Assembly (NCBI RefSeq): GCF_026151205.1
Contig: NC_087074.1
Location: forward strand, 3,472,001 to 3,536,000
Source: Bolinopsis microptera
Taxonomy: Eukaryota > Ctenophora > Tentaculata > Lobata > Bolinopsidae
DNA: 64,000 nucleotides
Direction of reading: 5' to 3'
Position numbers and translations under genes: made by a program. Below, piece by piece: positions 11,053 to 23,814 of this stretch; position 1 is the first letter of the stretch, and every line of letters begins with the position of its first letter. The notes under the pieces are model-generated. The model searched no databases and was not told the origin of the DNA. It saw only the letters and a list, made by a program, of their open reading frames with translations.

Positions 11053-13700
11053 CTGCAAAAAGGGTTCAATCGTCAGCATATAACGTCTAGAAAAAAAAAC
11101 ATGATTTTCTGATAATTAAACTAAGAATCATATTTGTTAAAAGGGGTTAGCAAATTGGGAAAAAGGCTAAGAAGGGCCTTTAATTCGAAAAAATTATTCA
11201 GAAGTAAATTCTTTGTTGATGACGTACGCGCTATCGGTATACCGATATGCCTTAGTGACAGCCTGTCAAATGTCAATACTCGTTCAATTAAAGTCGGACT
11301 ATTCGATGACGAAATCATAACGGAGTCGGGATTAAATGGGAGCTCTGCGTCGCATCACAGGATGACATACGGTCTGAAACGAGGATTGCCTAGTTCCATG
11401 CTTCACCCTATCCCGGAAAACACAGGCTTTGTTGCCCTATACAGTCCACGGTCGTACAATGTAATGAGCCTAAAGCATAAGGACAATAGACGTTCTAAAC
11501 GAATGACTAACAATCTACCGTAGGTAATAGATGTGCTTAGTTCGATCTTAAAATAGCAAAATATTCACGCCAGCTTCGAGTATCTGATTTTCAAGGTGTT
11601 CCGATCTGGAGCGGGTGTTTATTAGTGAAACAGAATAGAATTCGGCCAGAACAAACGAGAAGATCCGACAAAAGACTCTGTTTGTCTAAGATACCATGTT
11701 CAAATAGTGCCTGCTGAATTTATATTTCTCTCCCATCGCGCAAAGATCTGCACTTTTAAACTACATTAACAGGAGCTGGAATCTGCTTTCTGATCACGAA
11801 TTGTGCTTTCAAAAGCGTCGCTTAGCTTTGAAGTATGAAATAAAAGAGCGTTCATTCTCACATTCACAACTCGATTGAGAGGTTAGTCCCTTTGAATTTT
11901 TACAGGGGGAATATTCTCATTGAGGAACAAATAATTGGCATTCCGAAAGAGTACAAATATAAATGAGTTGAAAATGCGACTTCCAAGGAGCTTTTGGATC
12001 AAGTAAATGCGTAACAATGCATGTAGTCCTATAGCATCCTATTTACACTGTTGTACGTATCTTTGAGCCAATTCTGCTGCCAGCTGCTATTAGTGACTTC
12101 AAACGCTGACCTTTACGTAGGAAGGCACGCAAGTAACAACACATTTGCGGCACACTATCAATTATTATTCAGTAGACTGATTACAAACGAATGGAAAGAA
12201 AAAGAGAAAAACTTCAAACACTTCATGTTCTGAATTTCAAACTTCAAAAATGCGAGGTACTGACCCGTCTACTTTACTTCAGGAAGAGACTTCCTTTCAC
12301 ATGACGAAATTAAATTCTAACGCTACGAAGGGTGAAACTCCAGTGAAAATCAGTGACCCGCGACGCTAATTCGCTGAATTAAGCACACCATTTCAATGGT
12401 GTGATAGATAAAACAGCAGTTTAAAGTTGTTTAAGTTCCAACTCGCGTCGTATGCATGGCTGATCAAGCAGGGAACTCTTGCTTCATGTCTTCCTCAAAG
12501 TGCTTAGCGCTCATTACGTTAGGTTGGGCAACTGCCAGCTTATTTTCGGCCTCTTTCACTTATATTTCATGGAAACATCACGGCACTCTTTTGATACAGA
12601 CCAACTTGACGAAACAAAAACTGGGCCAACGAGAGAGGAACTGCAACTTCGTATCCTTCAGAATCTTATGCTCTACTGACGATCTATATAGAAGAATCCT
12701 TTTATATTTGTTATGGTAGGAAATAGAAAAGACAGACTCTAGTTAAGCAGTTAGCACGGCTGGTGTCCAGCCGCATTCCTACCACCAGCACCGCCCTGTC
12801 AGGGCTGGCCAACTATCGCCGACAATTTCAACACCGTGTTACTAGCATTACTGCAAAGATCAAATAGTTTTTTCCGCATTTTTTGCTCATTCACCTCGGC
12901 CAAATGGCTGCAAGTTTGATTTGAGATGTTTTACTGTCACCACCAAACTGACTGCAGTTAGTAATCCATACATTGTCCTTTTGAAAAGAGAGTCAAGGGT
13001 AACAGATTAATAGAGACCGACCCGATATGATGGTATGTTGAACGAGAACTAAATTTAAACCACCGTCACTACAACTCCACAACGCCAGAGCCCGGTATCG
13101 GCTACAACAGGATAGACCCACTAGCAGTAAAAAGCCATCGTAAAGCCAACAAATGAGAGATGCTACCACGCGAAAGTTCAAAGAAATTCTAATTTGTGAG
13201 AGGATGTTTTTGAAATCACACCAGTCAACATGTTCGTGTGAATTGAGTAAAGGCGGAAAACACTCGAGTTTCACGGTAGTTTCACCTAGACACTGTCTGT
13301 GTATTTTATAAAAAAAGGGCAACACTTTGTAATCACTAAAGCACCGCCAAATCTCCTATTTCCGTTAATTTTAATTATAGTTACACTTGATACAATACAC
13401 TGTATAGGGTCCACAATATTGGTAACAATTTTCGGATATAAGGACGAAAACAGGCCTACAGACCATGAAGCCTGTATGAAAACGAAAGTGCCTTTTTTTG
13501 AAGGCATGATCTAATATTTTCTGCTTCAAGTTCAACCGCCACAAAAGATCAATAAGGCAAAAAGCAACTGAGTCGGAGAAAAAGCAAAATATTCTTTTAA
13601 AATACCGGCAAATAGTGGGGAAGGGTAAGCACTTTCACGTGAGCTCAGCTCGTCCTTAGTCTCCCGGTTTGCCACATCAAAAGGCTGCAAACCCAGCCGT
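11053..13700. other. 5' flank of Notum, no supported gene
   Basis: Several open frames occur, the longest being 129 codons on plus at 11134-11523, but none has a recognisable domain, flanking splice sites or homologous neighbours. Two overlapping minus frames at 12993-13507 have hydrophobic stretches but no family match. The stretch presumably contains the 5' UTR exon and promoter of Notum, which I cannot place. Confidence 0.4.
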
Positions 13701-13705
13701 TTCAG

Positions 13706-13713
13706 TATAAAAG
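13706..13713 (+). promoter_or_regulatory. Candidate TATA box
   Basis: TATAAAAG is followed by GC-rich sequence (GGGGAGGGCGAGCG), a canonical-looking core promoter facing right. It lies about 100 bp left of the GC-richer, exon-like island at 13805-14250. A chance match in AT-rich DNA is possible. Confidence 0.3.
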
Positions 13714-13804
13714 GGGAGGGCGAGCGAAGGCCAATTTAGACCACGCAAGTCATTTGTAGCATCAAATTGAATGAAATCAACTTCATTTTAAGCTTTTCTA
13801 CTTA

Positions 13805-14250
13805 CATGATATAGAAGTGCAGGTAGAGGGCGTCCAAAGTTGACGCTGTCTCCGCAATGTAAGGCATCTGAAGAATGGCCAGCAGTAACCCTGAATATCG
13901 CTTCTCCTCTTGTCATCCTCTCCACGCTGTCTCCAGACTCCTCTCCTGAAATATGTGCTGCATGAGCACTCACAGAGCACCAGCCCCAACCAGATACTTG
14001 TACTCCTCTAATGGCAACTTGTACGGCCGCCTACCACCAGGCCCGACACGTCCTTAGTGCACAATTCATTAGGAAACCCGACAAGGGAAAAGAGATGAGG
14101 AACGTGACATCAGCCGCCACCAGCCACTCACCAGTCCACTGGAACCAGGAGGCATTCCTGTTGCCGCCGCTCCTCACAGGAACTGAGGTGGGGAGTGGCC
14201 ACGTCACTGACCCGCACTTCCATCCTACTTTCGGAGATATAGTTTAGTAA
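13805..14250. other. GC-richer exon-like island, gene and strand unresolved
   Basis: This stretch is visibly richer in G+C than the flanks and has several splice-like sites. On minus, donors CTG|GTGAGT (about 14131), CT|GTGAGT (about 13971) and CAT|GTAAGT (about 13806) alternate with acceptors such as ATATTTCAG. On plus a 78-codon frame runs 14011-14247. Minus reading gives segments such as RRPYKLPLEEYKYLVG, plus reading gives TRYLYSSNGNLYGR. I could not join exons in one consistent frame on either strand. It may be an unidentified gene, a promoter-linked region of Notum, or chance. Confidence 0.3.
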
Positions 14251-14949
14251 TGTCAGCACCCTGCAGACTATTATACAGGGTATATAGGACTAATTTATTA
14301 ATAAATTGCAGCACTGTACTGCAGTACGCTTCGTGACGTACTTAACGTCCTAACCAGCATGATATTCGACGTCAGTAACTAATTGAAGCCCAATAATAAA
14401 ATAAAAGTATCAGCCAAAATGAATAATAAAAACAAATACGAAAAAAAGACAAACAGCGTAATTCTTAATACCAATTATGGAAATTCTCTGCGAATAAAAT
14501 GTGTCGATCTAACAAAGTGAGCAGCAAATCAGTCTCACCCCGTGCATAGCGCCAACGCTACATTTGCTGACGATTTAAACAAATCCATCATCAACATTTC
14601 TTAAGGATTAATCCCAGTAGCTGTGAACAATGCTCGTTAAAAATAACAAATAATCGTTAAACTTCAATGCCAAGCTGTTCTCGATCAATCTGGATGCAAT
14701 AAACTAGTTCTGTATAATAACTGAACGACTGTGTACCTGATTTAAATTCGGAAGCATGGCGTTCGCGGAAAAATGATCGATCAAAGCCGATCTCGGTCTC
14801 CTTTTGCAGATAAAACTAAACGTTAGTTCGGCAATCCTCAAACACATTCCTGCTTTTCTCGTTACCTGTCTCGACAAGCGGCTAAAAAGCAGGATTGGTC
14901 AATGACAATGATAATTTAAACAGCTCTTTCTCTCTTAGATGTGTCGGTG
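14251..14949. other. 3' flank of the RDD/FAM8A1-like gene
   Basis: AT-rich sequence with no supported coding exon. It contains scattered short stops-rich frames only. It presumably includes the 3' UTR of the RDD-domain gene that ends at 14950. Confidence 0.4.
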
Positions 14950-17900
14950 TCAGGAGCTCTCGAACACTGGCTCTCCTTCCTTCTGAACGACGATCGTCCC
15001 AGTTGTTATATCGTAAAATGATTGTCCGGATCGCGAGTGCAGCATGGTAAAGAACACGGGGAAGAAGACAGTTGTTGTCAGATCTTTGAAGGCGGTACGC
15101 GATACGGCCCTGCGATATTTATTTCTTTATCAGTGGTACAGTGAATCGTATGATCATTGATCAGATACCTGGACACGATCATGATTCTAGAGCTTCAAAT
15201 GTGCACTGTGCAGACTTGCGCTTTTGAGTGAAAGAGATCAAGCCGAGATCGTTAGCTATCTAAATAAAATTTAGATGAATAATTCATTTTATTCTATTTC
15301 TCTCTGTTACTGTGCGAGTTTACCTCCAGAATCCAATGTCGGTGCCAGGCTTAACGACTACTTGATTTGTGGCTGGAAGGTGGACCACACTTTGTGCTTT
15401 CACCACTTTAATTCCCATTAGTCGCTTTCCAATAGTTGCTCCACCTCTCCCGTCTCGGGAATAAGACAATAGCACGGACTGAAAATATTTGGTGGAATTA
15501 GGCAGATAAAGTTATATAAATATCAGTTGAGGAAACATTTCGAATAAAGATATTTTCATGCTGAGATCGGCAGATCCAAAAGTTAAAACCTACATAGTCC
15601 CCTTAGTACATATACCCAAAGTTGAGGCCGAAGAAGGAACCTGCAAATAATAACATGATACCGTGTTCTGATTTTCTTGGCGAAGACTTACAGAGACACT
15701 TATCCTCAGCCGATCGAAGGCAATTTTCAATTAAACTGACTGAATGGATCAGTCAATCATTGTTCCACTTATCTTCCTTAAATTGTAACCCCCCTTCCAG
15801 TTATGCGTATAATATCGAGAGGGTAAAGAGTCTGTTGCCAAATATTCAAAGATAACGTTATGTTGGTTCCGGTTCGTTATCAGCTGTTTATAGTCCATTG
15901 TAACTAGAATAACCATAACTTCAAATTATTACGTACCTCATAAACTAAAACAATAGCCCAATAAAGAAACAGATAGCTCAGAAAATCCATCAGCTCGTCC
16001 ATTGATATCTCCGATTCCAAGTCCTCATCTAAGAGGAACGCTTTTACAAACGCCTGTTGTTCCGTCCTGAAATTAATTCTCTGTAAGTGCCTGATTCTCG
16101 CCATCTAATAACATAGCAACCTCAAACTGACCATGTGCCAGCAGAAAGGATAATGGAATTATTGGTCGTTCAATTGAGTGTTCCACGCCACAATGATAAG
16201 GACAGTAAAGAATTTCAATCAGGTGCAATCACGGATGAAATACGATTATTGATTTAGTACCGCGTAAAGTGTGTCATCTATCTAATTTTGAGGCCATGTC
16301 GGGAGGACTTGTTTCCAATTTAGCGCTCGCCAGCTGCAGGGCGTATTGGAATTGGTCCGGTCGGTGGAATGCCGACAACGTAATTCCGGTTGATTTCCAG
16401 GAATAACTAATAGCTGATATACCGGGTACTAGGATCGAATTGGTTATGCTAAATTGACGGGTCGTTAGGGTAACTCTCAATCTAAAAAGACATTGTAGCA
16501 ATGTTGCATGACAGAAAGGCTAATGAGGCGACTCGCCAGTCCTGACACATTCACGCGTCTAGAGTTAAAAGGTAATGCCGAATAGCGATATGCCGACTAT
16601 AAACTAACCTCAAACTTTATCACTAACTGAACAAAGCCTTTGAGACTGTCTACTGTGGGCATGAACCTACTTAAGATCAGAACAATCGCCTCAATTGTAT
16701 CCGCCTTTAAATTGCTCGTAAATATAGTAAGCGAGGGTGTTCACTGAGGAGGGAGGATTCTGCCCTCGTTACTATCAAGAATCTAGGATAACTTTGTGCT
16801 GAATCATGTCCGGGGCTTGACAAATTGGGTGATGAGGAAGACCTGTTAGGTGACAAATAAACCTGTCTAACATACTCAGCTGATCGTTCTGGGCCCTCCC
16901 TCATCATGTTTAAACTACTCAAATGAACTTAATTTAGCGAGTCTGTGCTGGGTATGAAATGGGGCTTTGTCCTGTAAGAAGCGGAAGGTGCAGAGTAAGA
17001 GAAAGGGAGATAGCCCTTTGAAAACTCTGCCGTCCAGTAGACAAAACAATTTAAACTTACATAAGTACATAACAAAGAAGAATTAAAAGGGTCTGCAAAG
17101 CCTTAAATTTTAGGGCTTTTTGGAAATCACAGAAGCTGTACTACCGTGTTCGTTGCGATTGATTGTCAAGAAAGTTTAATTATAGGACATGGTAGAGAAG
17201 TCGTCTAAATCGGTCCTATTATGGAATTTGTAAAACTTTTGTATTTTACCAATATCATAGCATCGGCTGCCAAGTTACCAAACTTGAGTGGACTTCTTAA
17301 ATGCGCGAGATAAATCGTAAAGGGATATATTTCTCGTAAATATTATGGCGGTAAAAATTGGCGGTTTCTGGGCCATCCCGTTATATTTTTAACAGTCGGA
17401 ATTTTTAACGATCATAATATTAACCGCCTAGTAAATTTTTGATGTTCCCGTAGCCATGTGGTCATAAATTGTAAAGACAATGTGGCTAATAGAAATACAG
17501 GCTAGACCTCCATAAGGATAAAATTGTCCTCCTACAAGTGCAAATTTCTTTGCTTCACGACGATAGTATTTTATGATGATTTTACAACCAAGAATGGTGC
17601 CAAAAATCTAAAATATTCGAAAAAATCAACAATTTTCTCGTGGTAATCGGGGATTTCCAAGGAAGGGGTAGTCGCAGTTATTTCGCAGTTAAAATCTTGA
17701 CCGTTAAAATGTAGCGGTTTTTGGGCATCCATTTTTAACGGACGTGATTAATGATTTAAGTAGTAAGGTATGCACTTTCTTTTTTGTCAAACAACTATTT
17801 GCCTAGAAGCTTACATGTCTATTGTACTTGATGAACTATATCCAGAACCCGCGCGTCTTTTATCATTTTAATCAAGTAAAAGGTGTGAAGAGTCTAATAT

Positions 17901-20900
17901 AGTGAAGTCAATCCCGATGTCGGGAATTCCCGATCCCGGGATTTCCCGACCATTTTTGACCTGAAATTCCCGACCGGGAAATTTTTTTATTTCCCGAATT
18001 TCGGGAAATTTTATGCAATGTAATTTTAATAATTTTAGCGCCTAGATTAGCTTGATTATGCTCGAATCTTCGATGCTCACGCTGGGTAATAAATGATCAT
18101 GATATAACACTCATCGCAAAGACAAATAAAATACCACTGAAGACCCTGACTCGGCAGAGTTGACTGCTTTGACTGCTCGACGATGAAGATTCAAGATATA
18201 GATAATGACTCAGAATCAAAGACAAAAGAGCGATGAACAATGAACAACCTGAGGCGGATCATGAAATATCAGTGGATTTATCTTTTCACGAGCTAACGTC
18301 TTTGATAGAATCCTCTCCATTGCCTAGAAGCTTACATGTCTATTGTACTTGATGAACTATATCCAGAACCCGCGTGTCTTTTATCATTTTAATCAAGTAA
18401 AAGGTGTGAAGAGTCTAATTCGAAAAAAGTTGGAGACAAACCCGAAAAGGCTACGAATGATTTTGACGTTAGCCTATTGGACAAAACTTCTTAACTGGAG
18501 AAATTTTTGGAAATCCCTTAGACACTGTATTTTAACATAGCTAAAATAAAAACCATAATTAAGATTCAAAGTTTAGATCATAGCGTATTGTGAAACCCGA
18601 CCAAGAATTATTCGAAGCGTATAGTAGAGTTCGTTAAAAGTAGTTTCGAAATAGTAGTTTGATTGGCAATAAATTCTCATAGACTTGTAATTCAACACCC
18701 AAATTATTTCTTGTCATCACTATTGCCTTTTCATTGTCGGCAAAAAGGAAATTGTTGGACAAAATATCTAATATTACAGTGATCATTTGACTGGTGTGAA
18801 AATGCCGCCTAATTATTTTCTTCACTGCAGAATGCAGATCCAGGTTCAGTAAAATTTGTCGTACCAGATCGGATCAAAAATTACGATTGCAATTGGCCGA
18901 ATCCCAGAAGGTACCGCGACCGATCGCACGATCATGCATCGATTTTTTGTTCTAAGTAAAACCTTTTAGCACTTAAGATCGGAATGTTTGATCCCTCTTG
19001 TCAGATAACGGAAGAATGTTGGTACCGGTACCAAGGTGCCAGTTCCAATGGATCAATTTACCTCTAAATACCATATTAATGACACAACAATATGATGGTT
19101 CTCGATTGAACTTTCAGTTTCGAGAGAAGACTGAAATTGTTATCCTAACTAGACATAGATCTGAACTTCTGAATGATCAGGCTCATCGAGATCGATATTA
19201 ATTGACAGGAAGAACTGGGTTTTGTGGAAGATAATTTCCGCCTTCCAGAATTGTGACGACAATGGCGACATCCTCGAGTGAAGTTTATTTTAACAATCGT
19301 GCCGCAGTCTAGCCTATTGTGAGTATGGGAATTACAATTCGTAATTTTCCCTCTTAGCGGCTTTGCCGAACGCACACTTAGCACAAGTCTGTATAGCGAC
19401 TGGTAATAGATTTATTAGATAGATTCTCCTAGCTAGTGGATTCATGTCCTAATTCAAGAGATTCTTAGGGAGTTCGCTTATTCTCGGTAAAATAGAGTAC
19501 TTATTATAGAATATAGAGTACAATAGATTACGGTCAATATTGTATTGTACGGTCAATCGCACTTTAATTGTTACTGCTAGAGCTTAATAATTCTGTGCTG
19601 AAGCATTTCTTACGCGTATTCAATGTGGTCATAGACTGGTGCAACTTTTGGCAAGATTCAGAATCGAAGACTTAGAAGTTTAGCAGCTGAAAATAGAATG
19701 CTGCCTTATAATATCTTCTATTTAAAGGAATTTGTGAGATGGAAAATATGGGCGCTATGGAAGGAATCTGTTCGAAATAGCCTAGTACAATTATTGTGTG
19801 CTACTATAAATGCGCACTATAAATGCTCACTTTTTAATTAGCGCTACTTTTACCCAACTAAGTTTTAAAATAAACTATTTTAGTTGCGATGGTTTGTTGG
19901 TGGATGGAAACTGGTCAGACATCTAATTTGCTTTATATTTGTAAAGGTTTTATTATTTGTATTATATTAACAATCCCAGATACTCAAGCCTCAAGCCATT
20001 GTTAATAATTCGATTGATCACAGTAATTTTAAAATTTTGAAGAGGCGTGATTATTGCACGAGAAGTTGCTGCTTGTATTGGAGATCAGCGGACAAAATTT
20101 GACGGATTTAGTTAAAAGCTCCTTTAAAAGTTCACATTCGTTTCTATTGAAAGTGGTAATTTTCCATAATTTAAAATATATCGTTAAACAATTTAAGATT
20201 TCAATTTCCGCCCTAGGCACTCTAAAAAATAGAAAAACAGCAACACTCCGAAATATATTTAAAACAAATTCCTTATCATGGAGAAAAATAATTCTGGTAC
20301 TCCTACACCAAAAAGGTCATCGAGTAACTGCCGCATAACTTATTTCTCACTTAGTAATTCATTGATCAATCTTTAGTTTAAACTTTAGAAGAGCAGTTCA
20401 ATATATCTTTTGTATTCAAGTAAAGTATGCCGACTTAAAATATTGGTCATCACAGTGACCAATCCGTTTTCTTTTTGTCGGCATGAATTCATCAAAAGCA
20501 CAAACGAATAAAATACGCTCTGATGGTAAATTTTGAAATAGGAAAGGTTAAAAATATAATGATATTTACTGCGCCAAGTTGCAAAATGCAATACACGTAC
20601 AGGAATTCGGTATTTAGTAAGAACAGAGTGAATCACGTTAAAATACATGGGCAACTTTGGAACAAAACTTGATCTGCTCTTCTTATGAAGTCAGCATCTA
20701 GACCGACTACTAGCGACAATACTGAGTTCGCTGATAAATTATAAAACTTTTGTGCATTGTCCCGCCATTTTTGGCTAAAAATAATGTTGCCGTATGAGCG
20801 ATGGACAAATGTTTTTTAAACCAATAAATAGCGAAATTTCGAATCCGCTAAATTCCGGCTTTAGTTGGTTGGACACTACAAACCGACCTGGTATTCATTA

Positions 20901-22769
20901 TCCGATTTCTACACTGTATCTCGACATACACTGTATATATCGCCCTGTAGTAGAATGGCTTACGGGCATTTTCTGCTCGATACGCTAGGGACCCCAGATA
21001 CTCCATATTTTTGACCGTAGAATTCATTATAAGTGGTTTTGAGTTTACCCGGTTAAAACCCAATTTCCGGTCCAAAAAACCATGTTTTTAAATTTTTGAG
21101 CAAGTTAATTTCGATGGCATGTCAGTAAAATTTGCATAATAGTGTATTAGAGTATTAGAACTAGCTTCACAAGATAGTATCAATATTGTGCTACTATTTC
21201 AGGATTTCCCAGAAATCCAATCGAATGGCGATATAAGGTTCAAGTCATATCTCCAATTCCGTTCAAAGATTTTATAAGATTCTTTTTGATATTTTCAGAT
21301 TATTTGTCTTAGAAAGTCTGGACACACAGGTCTGGAAATGATTTCATTGTCTTTCTAGAATACTTTTGCATTCCATATAATCTAATTTCTCACAACAGAT
21401 CGTTATCTGAAGACAGACAAATAATTAACTTGTAGATCACTAAAAGTGGAGGTCCTTAGTACTTAGTAATGTGAGACTCAGTTGTGAGAGGAGCGGATAA
21501 CCACTAGTAACCCTAGTAACCACAGTAACCAATAGTAACCACAGTAACCAATAGTAACCACAGTAACCACTAGTAACCACAGTAACCACTAGTAACCACA
21601 GTTACCACTAGTAACAGTAACAGTGTGAGACTCAGTTGTAGGAGGAGCTGATTGGTATTTGGAAACGAGCTATATCCAAACTTATGTCTGGTTTCCTTGA
21701 GGAGTAAGATGCTGCACAGTTGTCAAATAGATGCAGTGGTAACATCATGGATGTTGAATAATGGTTCCAAACTTTAAGTATTGATCGTTGATAAGATCGT
21801 TGATAAGATCGTTTTGTCGGGGCCCAGCTTTTTAAATTCTAGATAAGTATACATCATGTTTAATGGGAACGTATGAAAAAACTATTTAGATTAACTATAT
21901 TTTTAACAAGGTTAACACCAGGGTTCAACTTTGAATATTTTACACTATTCAATAAGACCAGGGCCAGGGTTTTTCCCCGAATTGTAGGCCTTTTCCACGA
22001 AAAGCCGTCTAATGTGGCAGCAAAATGTACCATAACCCGGCCAAATTTTAACGTTCTATTCAGTCGACGAGAAAAAATATTTGGTGGTACAAAAAGCTCC
22101 ATGGGGGGCGCCAAAAAGCTGCAGTGACCAATAAAAAAGCCCTGACTTTTTCAGGACCTAAGAACATTTTTAAATGGGCGCCGAACAAATTACACCACTG
22201 CAGCTGATGTTCAACTTGTTATTATGAATTATCATTTATCGCCTTAAAGATTGTTTTTGACTGGCTGCATCATCCAGCTCCAATCACAATACGGACGTGT
22301 CGTAATATTGGTAATTAAAGAACGCGCAAGAACGCGCGCGCGATAATTAGGTAGTTTTGCGCGAAAGAGAGAACCTTTGATCATAACAAAGTTATCGCGG
22401 GTAACGTAAACAACTAATTATCTAATTTTGTAGGACTATTTCCGGAAACTGAATTTCCGTACACAAGAACGAATGAGAAACACACTCGCAATTCACATGA
22501 TGATTATAATTACCCAGGTGCTATCTAATTCGAAGAGAGTAAGGGGAATAAATCCAACCAAAGAAATCGATCCCTCTTAGTAAGAGACTCTTACTCAGTA
22601 AAATTCGTCACAACTTTAGAAATGCCTGATTTCAAAGAAATAAAGGTTGCGGTCAAACAAAAAAGGAAGTGAATATTTACCCTAGCATGGTGAATAGGAT
22701 GTACTTCACGAACATCAGAATCTGAAAATCGATAATCTCCGCCGCAATTCGTCGTTTAATGGTCGCCAT
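14950..22769 (-). CDS. FAM8A1-like RDD-domain membrane protein (4 exons)
   Basis: Coding exons on minus, 5' to 3': 22769-22681, 16066-15937, 15478-15324, 15109-14950. All introns are GT-AG and the phases join to 177 codons plus stop. The protein is an RDD domain, as in vertebrate FAM8A1, which is an accessory of the Hrd1 ER-associated degradation ligase. Landmarks are RRIAAEIIDF with the following helix (exon 1), EISMDELMDF with a membrane segment ending VLVYE (exon 2), GGATIGKRLMGIKVV (exon 3), and SFYDITTGTIVV before the C-terminus (exon 4). Human FAM8A1 is 413 aa with a long N-terminal extension; here translation would start almost at the RDD domain, unless an upstream exon was missed. Intron 1 is 6.6 kb and repeat-rich. 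Family assignment rests on motif order, so the precise orthology is inferred. Confidence 0.82.
17800..18419 (+). mobile_element. Decayed hAT-like transposon fragments, tandem
   Basis: A 99-bp segment at 17800-17898 recurs almost exactly at 18321-18419. Between them lies about 420 bp beginning with nested palindromes (CCCGATGTCGGGAATTCCCG and CCGACCGGGAAA). These resemble the CCCG-rich subterminal region of some hAT elements. Broken coding remnants follow: a frame with DLSFHELTSLIESSPL runs into the second copy, and LLDKTS follows it. The class assignment is inference from base composition and palindromes, not from a transposase. Confidence 0.4.
21498..21620. repeat. Tandem repeat of AGTAACCACTAGTAACCACA type
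   Basis: About a dozen copies of a 10-bp core (AGTAACCACN, with CACTAGTAAC and CACAGTAACC variants alternating) form an array in intron 1 of the RDD gene. The array is flanked by direct repeats of GTGAGACTCAGTTGT at 21471 and 21624, so it expanded inside a duplicated segment. Confidence 0.8.
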
Positions 22770-23814
22770 TTTGTACTTGTATCCGGTAACTAGGATCAAT
22801 AGATTGTCAATGGAAGTGCCACAACCACTACCGTAGAATTATCTATGATATAGATTTGCTGTGTTGTACATCAAAATGGTCGAACAAAAAGTAGAGTACA
22901 TCAAGCCAATTAAATGGACATACCGGGGTTACTGACAGATGTGAAATTAGAGGCGAAGTTAGAGGGGAAGTTGACTGGAACTCTGAACAATATCTGTGGC
23001 TGATAAGCAGGAGAGGGTAATGCTGAGAGATAATTCACATACTGCTTCCACCAACATCCCCATTCTTCCCGGTACCTATCCATCCTGACTAGTTGTTATA
23101 CCATTTTAGATGAAGTAGGTATCATAGCTGGAAACATTGGAAATGTCTCTGTAGTCGAGAAAAATAATCATAATTAACCAAGGTATGCTGTATTTTATGT
23201 TAAGTGTTTTAAGGGTCCATCATTAGAACTTCGCCAGAAGATATTTGATATTATAATAAGGGTGAAGTTTTCCCAAGAAACTTGTGCCCGATAACCCTTA
23301 TCTTAACCCTGAACCCTAGCCCTACTAGTGGGGCACGATATTCTTGTGCTGGGTGACGTAAGATGTTTATACCATTGATGACAGAGTTAAACGATTTTGT
23401 AAGAAAAAAATATAACGTCATTAATTATTCCTTAATTGTACAAGAAATATCACACTTCAAATGTACGTCATCCTTAAAAGCAAAATTTAAACATCATCCG
23501 ATCAACAGAATGATTCCTGAAATTGTTGTATATCAAAACATTACCAAACTTGTCAAATCTTATCAAATGGGTACAACTCATTCGATCAGAAATATCATGA
23601 CCCGTCTATTAAATCGTAATCACGAACTGATGAAAACGGAAAGGAATCGTGTAAATAGGGTAAATATCACTTCAGCAGCCTTAGCGGAGGGAGGTTTGGA
23701 AAGAATAACGGATTTTTAGTGTTAACCTTAAATTTGAAAATGGAGTTTAGTGCTGGCAAGAAGGGGTATAAAATGGACAGCAATTTTCTGAAGTAATATC
23801 TGAATGATTCCTTA
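22770..23814. other. 5' flank of the RDD gene with one 118-codon ORF
   Basis: No recognised gene. A plus-strand frame at 23363-23719 runs 118 codons from ATG; it is basic and lacks a signal peptide or known motif. It could be a small gene, an exon or chance. The RDD gene's promoter should lie just right of 22769, but no clear TATA box is seen. Confidence 0.35.

Larger units (their letters stand above)
16067..22680 (-). other. Intron 1 of the RDD-domain gene, repeat-rich
   Basis: A 6.6-kb intron between GG|GTAAAT at 22681 and AATTTCAG|G at 16066. It holds decayed transposon-like direct repeats at 17800-18419 and a tandem repeat at 21498-21620. Short open frames on both strands (for example 20054-20338 plus and 21860-22127 on both strands) have no recognisable content, and I see no nested gene. 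Confidence 0.6.

Noticed and set aside
11134-11523. 129-codon plus ORF next to Notum
   Set aside because: No domain, splice context or compositional difference from the flanks; too little to call a gene.
21498-21620. CRISPR or telomeric repeat
   Set aside because: No spacers and the motif is not a telomere repeat; it is a simple tandem array.
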